64,000 nucleotides of DNA. Origin: Paenibacillus sp. D2_2. GTDB taxonomy: Bacteria > Bacillota > Bacilli > Paenibacillales > Paenibacillaceae. A model generated the notes under the pieces. It did not search any database and had not been told where the DNA came from. It worked only from the letters and a program-made list of their open reading frames with translations. The position numbers and the translations under genes were made by a program. This document shows positions 53,450-62,779 of the stretch, in pieces. The DNA is taken from contig NZ_CP133605.1 in the NCBI RefSeq assembly GCF_031199965.1, positions 2,326,501 to 2,390,500 of the forward strand, given 5' to 3'. Position 1 is the first letter of the stretch. Every line of letters starts with the position of its first letter.

Positions 53450-53546
53450 GTTCAAGAAAAAGCCGGTTGTAGCATCGAATCTTATGCTTCCGATGGACCT
53501 CGGTTGAGAGGTTTGCTTAACAAGAGCGGATTTTTGAACAACGTCT
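53450..53546 (+). repeat. Dispersed inverted-end repeat, diverged copy H
   Basis: Left GTTCAAGAAAAAGCCGG, right GCGGATTTTTGAACAACGTCT. Inside, GTAGCATCGAATCTTATGCTTCC resembles CAGCACCGAAGCTTATTCTTTC of other copies; the TAGGG region is replaced by GACCTCGGTTGAGAGG (itself an inverted repeat CCTC/GAGG). It ends 3 bp before AAAGGAGA of the ABC gene. Confidence 0.7.
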
Positions 53547-53563
53547 ACAAAGGAGAATCGGAC

Positions 53564-54298
53564 ATGATCAAGGTTAGCCACTTAAAGAAATCGGTGGATG
53601 GAAATAAGAAACAGGTACTCCGTGATATCAATACTGAATTTGCTCAAGGGGAAATGGTTGGTATTGTCGGCGCAAGTGGTAGTGGGAAAAGCATGCTGCT
53701 CCGTTGTCTGGCACTTCGTGAGACTTGGAACAGCGGGGATTATTCATGGAACGAGGACAAGCTAATCCAGGGCGGCGGTAAGGGAACGCATAAATTCCGC
53801 TCCAGATTTGCTTATTTGGAACAGAATCCTACTCTTTATCCTGAGAGAACGGCGCTTAAGAATGTTCTGATCGGACAAGTTGGTCAAGTCTCGGCGATTC
53901 GCCGCTTTACCGGCATGGTCCGTTCTGATGATTATATGGGGGCGATGGATGAGCTTGAGAAATTCGGCTTACTCGACAAGGCCCATGTCAAAGCTGGCAA
54001 GCTTAGTGGTGGAGAGAAACAGCGGGTAGCAATCTGTCGTGCACTTGTCCATGGCGCCAAATTTGTCGCTGCGGACGAGCCGACAATCGGGCTGGATCCG
54101 AAATCGGCGGAGCGCGTCATCGAGACCTTCAGCCAGCTATGCAAAACTCAGGGAACGACCGTCGTGACTGCACTTCCACTTGAATTTGCTGAGAAATATT
54201 GCACGCGAATTTTGGGTATTCATTCCGGTGAAATTAAGGTGGATATTGTAGGGAGACGGTTGACGGCTGAGGAGAAACGGTTGATTGATTTAGCATGA
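53564..54298 (+). CDS. ABC transporter ATP-binding protein (PhnC-like)
   Basis: 244 residues. Walker A GASGSGKS, Q-loop EQNPTLYP, signature LSGGEKQR, Walker B FVAADEP and the switch region (VVTALPLEF, lacking the usual His) are visible. The overall layout resembles the phosphonate-type PhnC/LolD group. No permease gene is adjacent. The stop overlaps the start of the next gene, a lipoprotein, so the two may form an unusual unit. AAAGGAGA precedes ATG 53564. Confidence 0.87.
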   Translation: MIKVSHLKKSVDGNKKQVLRDINTEFAQGEMVGIVGASGSGKSMLLRCLALRETWNSGDYSWNEDKLIQGGGKGTHKFRSRFAYLEQNPTLYPERTALKNVLIGQVGQVSAIRRFTGMVRSDDYMGAMDELEKFGLLDKAHVKAGKLSGGEKQRVAICRALVHGAKFVAADEPTIGLDPKSAERVIETFSQLCKTQGTTVVTALPLEFAEKYCTRILGIHSGEIKVDIVGRRLTAEEKRLIDLA

Positions 54299-55578
54299 AA
54301 AGAGTGATGAGTTTGAAAGGTAATCTAAGAAGCTGGCTGATGCTATGCTCTGGCTGCGTGCTGTTGTTCCTACTCAGCGGCTGCAGCATTATCGATGATC
54401 CAAAAGCTTTGATGCGCACGCCGCAGCTCTCCTCTGACCGGGAGTCGCTGTTCAACGTCATAAATGTCGAGACCAAAGGCTCGATTATCGCGCCGAAGGA
54501 TGTGAAGAGCTCGATCCGAACTGCTGATCTGGACAATGATGGTGTGAAGGAAGCGATTGTCTTCTACGAGACTCCGGATGAGACGGTACGAATCCACGGG
54601 ATGATTCTCGAACAACAAGGAGACAGTTGGATCGTTAAGGTTCGATTTGACGGCGAAGGGCAGAATCTCGAGACCTTCGATCTGAAGGACTTGGCCGGAG
54701 ATGGTCGTCTGAACATTATCGCAGGCTTCTCTGGTGGGGGAGAGGATGTACAGAAAGGTCTAACTGTGTACTCTTATGACGGGCAGAAAGTAGATAATCT
54801 GTTAACCATACCATATAGCAATTTCCTGATCGATGACCTTAATCAGGATGGACAACTGGATATTACAGTCGTCAACTTGAAGCGGGAACAGAATGCAACT
54901 GTAACAGCATATCAGTTCGATGGAACATCGTTCAAGGAGCTGGATCAAATCCAATTGGATGATGCGGTTGAGGAATATTACAATACGGTCAGCGGTAACA
55001 TTACACCAAAGCTGAGAGGTATCATTTTGGACGCCTCATTCGGGGCGCATTATGCCTATTCTCATATGCTTGTTATGAAAGATGGCAAGTTTGAGGATCT
55101 GGTTCCATCCCAGGATTTCACGTTCAAGAACTATCCAGTATACAGTGGGGACGTGGATGGCGATGGCATCCTCGAAGTGGGACGCTCGGAGAAGCCAATT
55201 GGCTGGGATGAGCCCCCTTATGAAATGCCACTCTTCTCTTACTATCAGTGGAATGAAGGAGCCGGAGATGATAAGACGAGCTGGAAGTTCGTTAAGCAGC
55301 AGTATATGGACCCTTCTGGCCGATTCTACTTCAACTTCCCTAAGGAATGGAACAGGACCGTAACGATCGACCCGAAATCCAATCCGGATGAGCATTTGTG
55401 GTTCGTCAAGGTGGATAATGGGGAGACGGTAGCGGAAATACGCTTCTTCTCGCTGTCGGAGTGGGAGAATTACAAGGATCAATGGGAGCTGCTGGCCTGG
55501 GATTATGACAAGGTTATCGGTTTCTATAGTAAGACGAATATGAAGGTTAACAAGGGTGAACAGGAAATTAAGCGTTAA
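54295..55578 (+). CDS. Lipoprotein with VCBS/FG-GAP-like Ca-binding repeats
   Basis: 427 residues, signal peptide with lipobox LLSGC near residue 30, so surface-anchored. Three acidic calcium-loop motifs are spaced through the chain: DLDNDGVKEA, DLNQDGQLDI and DVDGDGILEV, as in FG-GAP/VCBS beta-propeller repeats. The last 90 residues have a Trp-rich domain (WKFVKQQYMDPSGRFYFNFP). It overlaps the ABC ATPase stop by 4 bp and is followed 32 bp later by a response regulator gene. A sensing or binding partner of the transporter or two-component system is an inference. Confidence 0.75.
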   Translation: MKRVMSLKGNLRSWLMLCSGCVLLFLLSGCSIIDDPKALMRTPQLSSDRESLFNVINVETKGSIIAPKDVKSSIRTADLDNDGVKEAIVFYETPDETVRIHGMILEQQGDSWIVKVRFDGEGQNLETFDLKDLAGDGRLNIIAGFSGGGEDVQKGLTVYSYDGQKVDNLLTIPYSNFLIDDLNQDGQLDITVVNLKREQNATVTAYQFDGTSFKELDQIQLDDAVEEYYNTVSGNITPKLRGIILDASFGAHYAYSHMLVMKDGKFEDLVPSQDFTFKNYPVYSGDVDGDGILEVGRSEKPIGWDEPPYEMPLFSYYQWNEGAGDDKTSWKFVKQQYMDPSGRFYFNFPKEWNRTVTIDPKSNPDEHLWFVKVDNGETVAEIRFFSLSEWENYKDQWELLAWDYDKVIGFYSKTNMKVNKGEQEIKR

Positions 55579-55610
55579 ACGCTGTTTATGATAGAGGGAG
55601 GAGACGCGAA

Positions 55611-56309
55611 GTGAGCAAAGTTTTGATATTGGAAGATGAAGAATCAATCCGAAGTTTTATCGTGATCAACTTGAAGCGGAATGGCTTTGAGGTGCTAGAG
55701 GCAGGTGATGGACACGAGGCGCTTGCGAAGCTGCAGAGCGTGCCGGATATCGATATCGCGCTGCTTGACGTGATGGTTCCAGGCATCGATGGATTTGAGG
55801 TGTGTCGCAGAATCCGCGAGACGAACGAACGGATCGGGATTATTTTTTTGACGGCAAAAGTACAGGAACAAGACAAGGTCTACGCGCTGTCTGTCGGAGC
55901 GGATGATCATGTCAGCAAGCCGTTTAGTCCTACCGAACTGATCGCCCGCATTCACTCTTTGTTGAGAAGGGTCAATGTTTATCGGGAGAGCAGCACGAAG
56001 GTTACTTTTACATCCGGACCATTCACCCTTGATCTGATCTCTAAGCAATTCAAGCGTGGCAGCCAATTAATAGAACTGACTCCGACCGAATTTTCACTGG
56101 TGCAATATTTCCTGGAGAACGAGAACTCCCCGCTTAGCCGCGATCAGCTGCTTGATCATGTATGGGGCAAAGAATATATGGGCGATCCGAAAATAGTTGA
56201 CGTCAATATCCGTCGGCTTCGCCAGAAGATAGAGAATAATCCTTCCGAGCCGATGTTCCTCCAGACGGTCTGGGGGTTTGGCTATAAATGGAAGGGCGAG
56301 GTACAATGA
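55611..56309 (+). CDS. OmpR-family response regulator
   Basis: 232 residues with a complete receiver: acidic LEDEE, phospho-Asp in ALLDVMVPG, Thr in FLTAK and Lys in VSKPFSP. Winged-helix output domain (ELTPTEFSLVQYFLENENSP, DVNIRRLRQKIE, WGFGYKWKG). GTG start with AGGGAGGAGA upstream. It overlaps the histidine kinase gene by 4 bp (ATGA). It probably controls the upstream ABC-lipoprotein genes, as all lie on one strand. Confidence 0.95.
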   Translation: MSKVLILEDEESIRSFIVINLKRNGFEVLEAGDGHEALAKLQSVPDIDIALLDVMVPGIDGFEVCRRIRETNERIGIIFLTAKVQEQDKVYALSVGADDHVSKPFSPTELIARIHSLLRRVNVYRESSTKVTFTSGPFTLDLISKQFKRGSQLIELTPTEFSLVQYFLENENSPLSRDQLLDHVWGKEYMGDPKIVDVNIRRLRQKIENNPSEPMFLQTVWGFGYKWKGEVQ

Positions 56310-57761
56310 TCAAGAAGGGTATCGGACGGCAAATTGTAATGCATTATTTTATCGTCGTATTCGTAACTCTGTTCATGGTTGAATTGATCTTCTCTTGGCC
56401 ATTCGCATGTATTATTACGATACGATCTATAACCATATGTCGAATCACACGACATGGGCGTCCGATTATTTTCAGAAATTCGTAAAGCTCAACGCGGATA
56501 ATGATCCGAATTATTTTACGGAAATGCTCGATGCCTTTGAATTAAAGGATACAGAGCTTCTGATTCTGAACCGGAAAGGCAATGTCAAGGCGAGCAGCAA
56601 TCCGTTCCAGGACGAGAAGGCGATACAGACTAGCGATGTATTGCAGGCCGCTTCAGGCAGTGTCGGTAAATGGATTGGTAGGCAGCCCTCTACAGGCGAG
56701 ATGGTGATGGCCGTGTCATCCCCTCTACAAGTACGAGGGGAGAACGCCTACATCGTTCGTTATGTCACATCACTTGAGTCGGTTAATTCCAAGATGATGA
56801 ATCTGACTTTGCTCTCTTCTGCGGTGTGTGTAGCCGTATTGGCGCTTGTTACCTTATTCAGTATCGGGCTAGCCAATTCGATCGTGAAGCCGATCAACAA
56901 CATTCGTGCAGTATCTGCCCAGTTAGCGAAGGGGAAATTTGATACGCGTATCGAGGGCGAATATAGATATGAATTAGGAGAGTTGGCCTCTACGCTGAAC
57001 TATATGGCTCAAGAGATCGTCCGCAGTAATCAGATAAAGGATGATTTCATATCGTCCATCTCCCATGAGTTGCGTACTCCGTTAACGGGAATCAAGGGAT
57101 GGAGCGAGACGCTGACCTCAGGAGGATTCGATCCGGACGAGACAAAGATTGGTATGAACATCATCTCCAAAGAGACAGACGGCTTATTGGTCTGGTTGAG
57201 GAGATGTTAGATTTCTCCAAGCTGCAGCAGAATGAGATGAAGCTTGTGATCGGTCGTGTCAAGCTGCAGGATTTGCTCAAGGAGATTATGTTAAACGTAT
57301 GGGCGAAGGCGGAGAAGAAGCAAATCCAGATCAAGCTTGATGGTCAAATTGATAAGCCGATCACGGTCATTGGTGATGCCAATCGATTGAAGCAAGTCTT
57401 CCTTAATCTGGTGGATAATGCGATTAAGTTCTCGCATGAGAATAGCTGGATCCATCTCGTGATCAATCCATTATCGGCGGATCAGGTGCAGGTTGAAGTT
57501 GTCGATAGCGGGATTGGGATAAGCGAGGAAAATCTGAATCGAGTTCGCGACCGCTTCTTCCAGGTCAATCATCAAGGCGGAGGAACTGGACTTGGATTGG
57601 CGATTAGTCAGCAGCTCGTTGAGCTGCACCATGGTCAAATGGATATACGAAGCGAGCTTGGGGTTGGTACTACAGTATCGGTCACATTACCGATGCCTGT
57701 TCATGATCCCGAAAATCGGGACGAAGAGGTAGAACAAATAAACTCCGAGGATCAAAATTAA
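56306..57761 (+). CDS. Sensor histidine kinase, frame broken twice
   Basis: Corrected length 485 residues. Two membrane helices bound an outer sensor domain (about 30-165): YFIVVFVTLFMVELIF and LLSSAVCVAVLALVTLFSIG. Then HAMP, HisKA with phospho-His in SSISHELRTPLTG, and the ATPase domain with LVDNAIKFS (N box), DSGIGIS (G1) and GTGLGLAIS (G2). One C is missing near 56391 (join FLLAIRMYY) and one near 57180 (join TDRLIGLVEEM). Partner of the upstream regulator; signal unknown. Confidence 0.92.
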
Positions 57762-57779
57762 ATATGTAGTTGCATCATG

Positions 57780-57820
57780 AAGGGACTCTCTAAGGAATGC
57801 TGTACTTTAGAGAGTCCCTT
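57780..57820 (+). terminator. Terminator after the two-component system
   Basis: AAGGGACTCTCTAA/TTAGAGAGTCCCTT, perfect 14-bp stem, 13-base loop, then TGTTATAAG. The T run is weak but the stem is very strong. Confidence 0.75.
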
Positions 57821-57848
57821 TGTTATAAGTGTGTTTTTAAATATTTAA

Positions 57849-57880
57849 GTGTGCGTTCAAAAAGTCCGGGTTCTACCTCT
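57849..57880 (+). repeat. Terminal remnant of the dispersed repeat
   Basis: GTGTGCGTTCAAAAAGTCCGG followed at once by GTTCTACCTCT: the left end and right tip of the family fused, with the middle and most of the right arm gone. It overlaps the stop codon of the convergent glgC. Confidence 0.55.
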
Positions 57881-59099
57881 AAGATGGCATTCCTTCTGCT
57901 CGGAGTCGCGGCGTCTTCTCATAGACCTCCATAAGCAATCTTGTTGGTTGCGGAATGAGAACTGGCTTGGCTGTAACGGTCTCACCGGGCCCAACGACCA
58001 TAATATCGCCTAGTGCTCCCTTGATTATTGACCCATCTTTAATGATTGCATTTTCGCCAATAATGGCCTTCTCGATCCAGACATTGCGGCCAATCTTGGC
58101 TCCGGGCATTACGACGCTATCCTTAATCTTCGTATAGCGTCCGATGCTTGCTCCACCGAAGACAACCGATTGCTCAATCTGTCCTTCCAATTCGCAATTA
58201 TGATGTACCAGTGAGTTGTTGATTTGCGTATGAAGGGCCAGAAAGGATGGAGTGCCGGGCAGTCCTTGGGTGAACATCGGCCAGGTTTCATTGTTTGTTA
58301 ATTTCCAATCCGCGTTCTCGGTCAGTAAATCCATATGCGCTTCCCACAGACTTTGAACTGTGCCTACATCGCGCCAATACCCCATAAATTCATATACATG
58401 CAGTGGCTCTGTGCCTGTCAACATTTTAGGAATTAGGTCTTTGCCGAAATCATGGCTACTCATATTATCTTCCGCATCATCGATCAAATGCTGTTTAAGA
58501 AAATCCCAATTAAATAAATAAATACCCATGGAAGCTAAATTACTTGTCGGATGCATAGGCTTCTCAGCAAACTCTGTAATTCTGTTCTGTTGATCTGTGC
58601 TCATCACGCCGAAACGGTGCGCTTCTTCCCATGGTACGGGCATAACGGAGATGGTCGCTGTAGCATTTACTGACAAGTGATAATCAAGTAGCTTGCGGTA
58701 ATCCATATGATAAATATGGTCACCCGACAAGATAAGCACCTGATCTGGCTTGAATTTGTCCACATACTCTATATTTTTGAATATTGCATCTGCTGTTCCT
58801 GCATACTCCTGTACACCGGCATTATAAGATGGCAGCAGGGAAATACCACCATGCTCATGCTTCGGGAGGTTCCATGCCTTACCCTCGCCAATATGTTCAT
58901 GAAGAGATTCAGCCTCATACTGAGTAAGTACACCGATCGTATCAATTCCTGAGTTCACGCAGTTGCTGAGAGGAAAATCGATGATCCGGTAATGGCCGCC
59001 GAACGGTACAGCTGGTTTAGCAAGTTTGGATGTCAGCGGTGTTAACCTGCGACCTTCACCTCCAGCCAAAAGCATTGCAATACAATTTTTCTTATTCAC
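57879..59099 (-). CDS. glgC: Glucose-1-phosphate adenylyltransferase GlgC
   Basis: 406 residues; makes ADP-glucose, the donor for glycogen synthesis. Nucleotidyltransferase signature [13 protein letters not shown] and [15 protein letters not shown], then [14 protein letters not shown] and GVMSTD, with a left-handed beta-helix C-terminal domain ([20 protein letters not shown]). GTG start with GGGAGGG upstream. It is divergent from glgB-glgA, an unusual order compared with the single glgBCDAP operon of B. subtilis. Confidence 0.95.
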   Translation of the reverse strand: MNKKNCIAMLLAGGEGRRLTPLTSKLAKPAVPFGGHYRIIDFPLSNCVNSGIDTIGVLTQYEAESLHEHIGEGKAWNLPKHEHGGISLLPSYNAGVQEYAGTADAIFKNIEYVDKFKPDQVLILSGDHIYHMDYRKLLDYHLSVNATATISVMPVPWEEAHRFGVMSTDQQNRITEFAEKPMHPTSNLASMGIYLFNWDFLKQHLIDDAEDNMSSHDFGKDLIPKMLTGTEPLHVYEFMGYWRDVGTVQSLWEAHMDLLTENADWKLTNNETWPMFTQGLPGTPSFLALHTQINNSLVHHNCELEGQIEQSVVFGGASIGRYTKIKDSVVMPGAKIGRNVWIEKAIIGENAIIKDGSIIKGALGDIMVVGPGETVTAKPVLIPQPTRLLMEVYEKTPRLRAEGMPS

Positions 59100-59319
59100 T
59101 TCGCTTTTTCCCTCCCGTGTGGTTTGGACTGTGTTGTTCTTACGTACACTAGATATGACTCACTGAAATTAAAGGTATGGAAATTATCAGAAATTATTAC
59201 AAGGAATTTTGCAAAAAGCATTTTTATTTTCATGCGCTGGGAGTTATCGTAATAATCATTAATAAGTGCGTGATTGAGCAACCCCTATAAAATTATTTGG
59301 AGAAGCGGGTGATTATACA

Positions 59320-61286
59320 TTGTCCAATCGAGTAGATACGATATCTAAAGAAGATATTTATTTATTTCACGAAGGAATATTGTACCGAAGCTACCTAACC
59401 CTAGGATCGCATCTAACGATCGAGAATGGTCAGTCCGGCGTTCGATTCACCGTATGGGCTCCTAATGCGCAGCAAGTATCCGTTGCCTCGGATTGGAACC
59501 GATGGTGTGGGAGAATGATTTATTATATAAGATACCCGAATCGGGATTTTGGACTCGTTTTTTCCCGGATGTAGAGGAAGGAACTTTTTACAAGTATGAA
59601 ATTACCGACTTGGATGGTGTTAAAAGCCTAAAGGCCGATCCGTATGCCTACTATGCTGAAGTTCGCCCTGCCACGGCATCCATCGTTAAATCGATTTCGG
59701 GTTATTCATGGCATGACGGGAACTGGCAGCACAGCCGAAAACCAATGTACCGTAGGCCAATGAACATTTATGAGCTGCACTTCGGAACTTGGCGCCAGAA
59801 GGAAGACGGCAGCTTCTATACATACCGGGAGATGGCAGACATTCTAATTCCTTATATTGTGTCGATGGGATATACGCATATCGAATTGATGCCACTGGCC
59901 GAACACCCTTATGACTTATCCTGGGGGTATCAAATTACAGGCTACTATGCTCCGACAAGCCGTTATGGCAAACCAGAGGATTTGATGTACTTCGTCGATC
60001 GCTGCCATCAGGCTAGGATCGGTGTTTTACTCGATTGGGTACCTGGCCATTTTCCCAAGGACGCACACGGTCTACGGCGATTCGACGGTACTGCATTGTA
60101 CGAATATGAGGATGAGGCGAAGGCGGAGAGGCCGGGTTGGGGGACACTAAGCTTTGATTTTGGTAAGCCGGAGGTCAGGTCTTTTCTCATTTCGAATGCT
60201 TTGTTCTGGATGGATGTGTATCACTTCGACGGGCTAAGGGTCGATGCAGTAACCAGTATGCTACGCCTTGATTTCGAAAAGCAGGTTGGCCAGCATCCAC
60301 TAAATGAGCATGGAAGTGTGGAGAATCTGGAGGCGATCGATTTCCTGAAGCAGCTGAACAAGATCGTCTTCAAATATTACCCCAATGCTCTGATGATGGC
60401 AGAGGAATCTAGCTCCTGGCCAGGAGTTACTACCCCAGTGGATGAAGGCGGACTTGGCTTCAATTACAAATGGAATATGGGCTGGATGAACGATACGCTT
60501 GGCTTTATGGAGACTGATTTTGGTGAACGTCCGATGAATCATCATTTGCTTACATTTCCGATCTGGTATGCCTTCGCAGAGAATTACACGCTGCCTTTAT
60601 CGCATGATGAAGTGGTACATGGTAAGAAGTCCTTGCTCAGTAAAATGCCAGGAAACTATGAGCAAAAGTTTGCCGGTCTGCGGATTTTACATGGTTATTT
60701 GATGACATCACCGGGAAAGAAGCTGCTGTTCATGGGTGGAGAATTCGGTCAGTTTATCGAATGGAGAGATCAGGCGGAGCTGGACTGGCTACTCCTGGAT
60801 TACGATATGCACCACAAAATGCTGGAATATACCCGTGCGCTTAATCATTTCTATTTAAGAGAGCCCGCCTTGTGGGAGAATGATCATAGTGGAGGCGGCT
60901 ATCAGTGGATTAATCCACATGATGCGAATCAGAGCGTCATTTGCTACTTACGCAAAGGTCAGCGGGCCAGCGACACGCTGTTGGTCATCATTAACTTTCA
61001 GCCGGTAGAGCGGGATAATTACAGAATTGGAGTTCCCCAGAGTGGAGCATACGTGGAGATGTTCAATAGCAATTTGGATGTTCATGGCGGCGCTGATCGG
61101 ATGCGCATCGCCCCATTGCATAGTGAGCCGAAGTGTTGGCATGATTGTTCGCACAGCATTGAGCTGGTACTTCCGCCGCTAAGCTTCATGATCTTGAAGC
61201 CGGTGACCAGATCTGGGCGGAGGCTTAAGCCTCACCGACCGAAGCTGGCCAGATATGGCAAAAAACCGAGGAGGAAGTATAAATGA
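59320..61286 (+). CDS. glgB: 1,4-alpha-glucan branching enzyme GlgB, frame broken once
   Basis: Adds alpha-1,6 branches to glycogen. Corrected length about 655 residues. N-terminal CBM48-like domain ([20 protein letters not shown]), then the GH13 barrel: [29 protein letters not shown], nucleophile Asp in [12 protein letters not shown], acid Glu in [12 protein letters not shown] and [13 protein letters not shown] base is missing near 59497-59505, where VASDWN must join [12 protein letters not shown]. The C-terminal tail is Arg/Lys rich ([20 protein letters not shown]). TTG start. It overlaps glgA by 4 bp. Confidence 0.93.
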
Positions 61287-62708
61287 AGATATTGTTTACT
61301 GCAGCTGAGGTTTTCCCGTTCATTAAGACAGGCGGGCTGGCTGATGTGATCGGTGCACTCCCAAAGGCGCTGCATGAGGCTGGCCATGATGTACGGATCG
61401 TATTACCTAAATATAAGGATATTCCATCCATCTACACAGACCAGCTGACCCATCTAGACGAGATGGTGGTGCCTGTCGGCTGGCGTAAACAGTACGGAGG
61501 AATCGAGTATTTAATCCATCAAGGTATGACTGTATATTTTATCGATAATGAGTATTACTTCGGCCGGGATGGTGTCTATGGTTATTGGGATGATGGAGAA
61601 CGGTTCGCCTTTTTGAACCGGGCTGTACTTGAGATGCTGCCACGGATTGAATTTATGCCAGATATTCTCCATTGTCATGATTGGCATACGGCAATGATTC
61701 CGTTGCTTCTCAAGGAGCATTTTCAGGCCAATAAGGCCTACGCAAATATTCGAACTGTATATACAATCCACAATCTGCTGTACCAAGGGATTTTCCCATT
61801 TGAGATTCTGAACGACTTATTTAGTTTGCCTGAGCATTATTTTACAGCAGACGCGGTCGAGTATTACGGTAATGTAAGCTTCATGAAAGCCGGGCTTGTG
61901 TTCGCTGATCACGTAACGACAGTGAGTCCTACCTATGCTGCGGAAATTCGCACTCCCTATTATGGCTACGGAATGGACGGGTTGCTAAGTTCACTTGGTG
62001 ATCGGTTGTCGGGGATTGTGAATGGCATAGATGCGGAGCTGTATAACCCGTTTACGGATGGGGAGATATATGCTAAGTATTACAACAGTCTGTTCAAAAA
62101 GAGGCAGAATAAGCTGGCGCTGCAGAAGGAACTGGGACTTCCTGAAGCAACATCGATACCCCTGATCGGCATGGTAACGCGGCTGGTTGAGCCGAAGGGC
62201 CTCGACTTGATGACACGTATACTGGATGAATGGCTATGGCAGGACGATGTACAGTTCGTATTGCTCGGTACAGGAGATAAGAGTTATGAGGATTGGTTCA
62301 GGGAAGCGGCGCAGCGCCATCCACAGAAGCTATCGGTACAAATTTTGTTCAGCGACAGATTGTCACGCCGCATTTATGCTGGCAGCGATCTATTCCTTAT
62401 GCCTTCGCGCTTTGAACCTTGTGGCATTAGCCAATTGCTGGCCTTACGTTACGGGAGTATTCCTGTCGTCCGTGAGACGGGGGGCTAAACGATACGGTGC
62501 ATTCCTATAACGGAAATACAGGTGAGGGGAACGGATTTACTTTTCACGATTTCAATGCGCATGATCTGTTAAATACCTTACGAAGAGCTGTATCCTTCTA
62601 TAAACAGCCAGAAATCTGGGAGAGTATTGTCAAGAATGCGATGACCGGGACTATAGTTGGCTGCAATCGGCAAAACAGTATAGTGATATTTATGCAAGGC
62701 TTAAGTGA
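61283..62708 (+). CDS. glgA: Glycogen synthase GlgA, frame broken twice
   Basis: Extends glycogen from ADP-glucose (GT5 family). Corrected length 475 residues. ADP-glucose loop [68 protein letters not shown] and [20 protein letters not shown] are family signatures. One G is missing in the G6 run at 62479-62484 (restores [13 protein letters not shown]) and one in the G3 run near 62646 (restores [16 protein letters not shown]). It ends ARLK. Translation is coupled to glgB. Confidence 0.94.
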
Positions 62709-62716
62709 GTATAAAT

Positions 62717-62778
62717 AAAAGCCGGGCTGGTATAATCCATTTGGATGGATTGATCTACCAGATTTCCGGCTTTTTTTG
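62717..62778 (+). terminator. Terminator between glgA and the amylase gene
   Basis: AAAAGCCGG ... CCGGCTTTTTTT with inner stems CTGGT/ACCAG and ATCCAT/ATGGAT. Long multi-part stem, strong on the plus strand and, with its A flank, usable from the minus side. Confidence 0.85.
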
Positions 62779-62779
62779 T

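Noticed and set aside
1004..53546. The dispersed repeats as a CRISPR-like array or insertion sequence
   Set aside because: Copies are kilobases apart with no spacers, and none encodes a transposase.
59267..59288. Full repeat copy before glgB
   Set aside because: Only about 20 bases resemble the fused tips, so it is listed as a possible remnant and not as a repeat feature.
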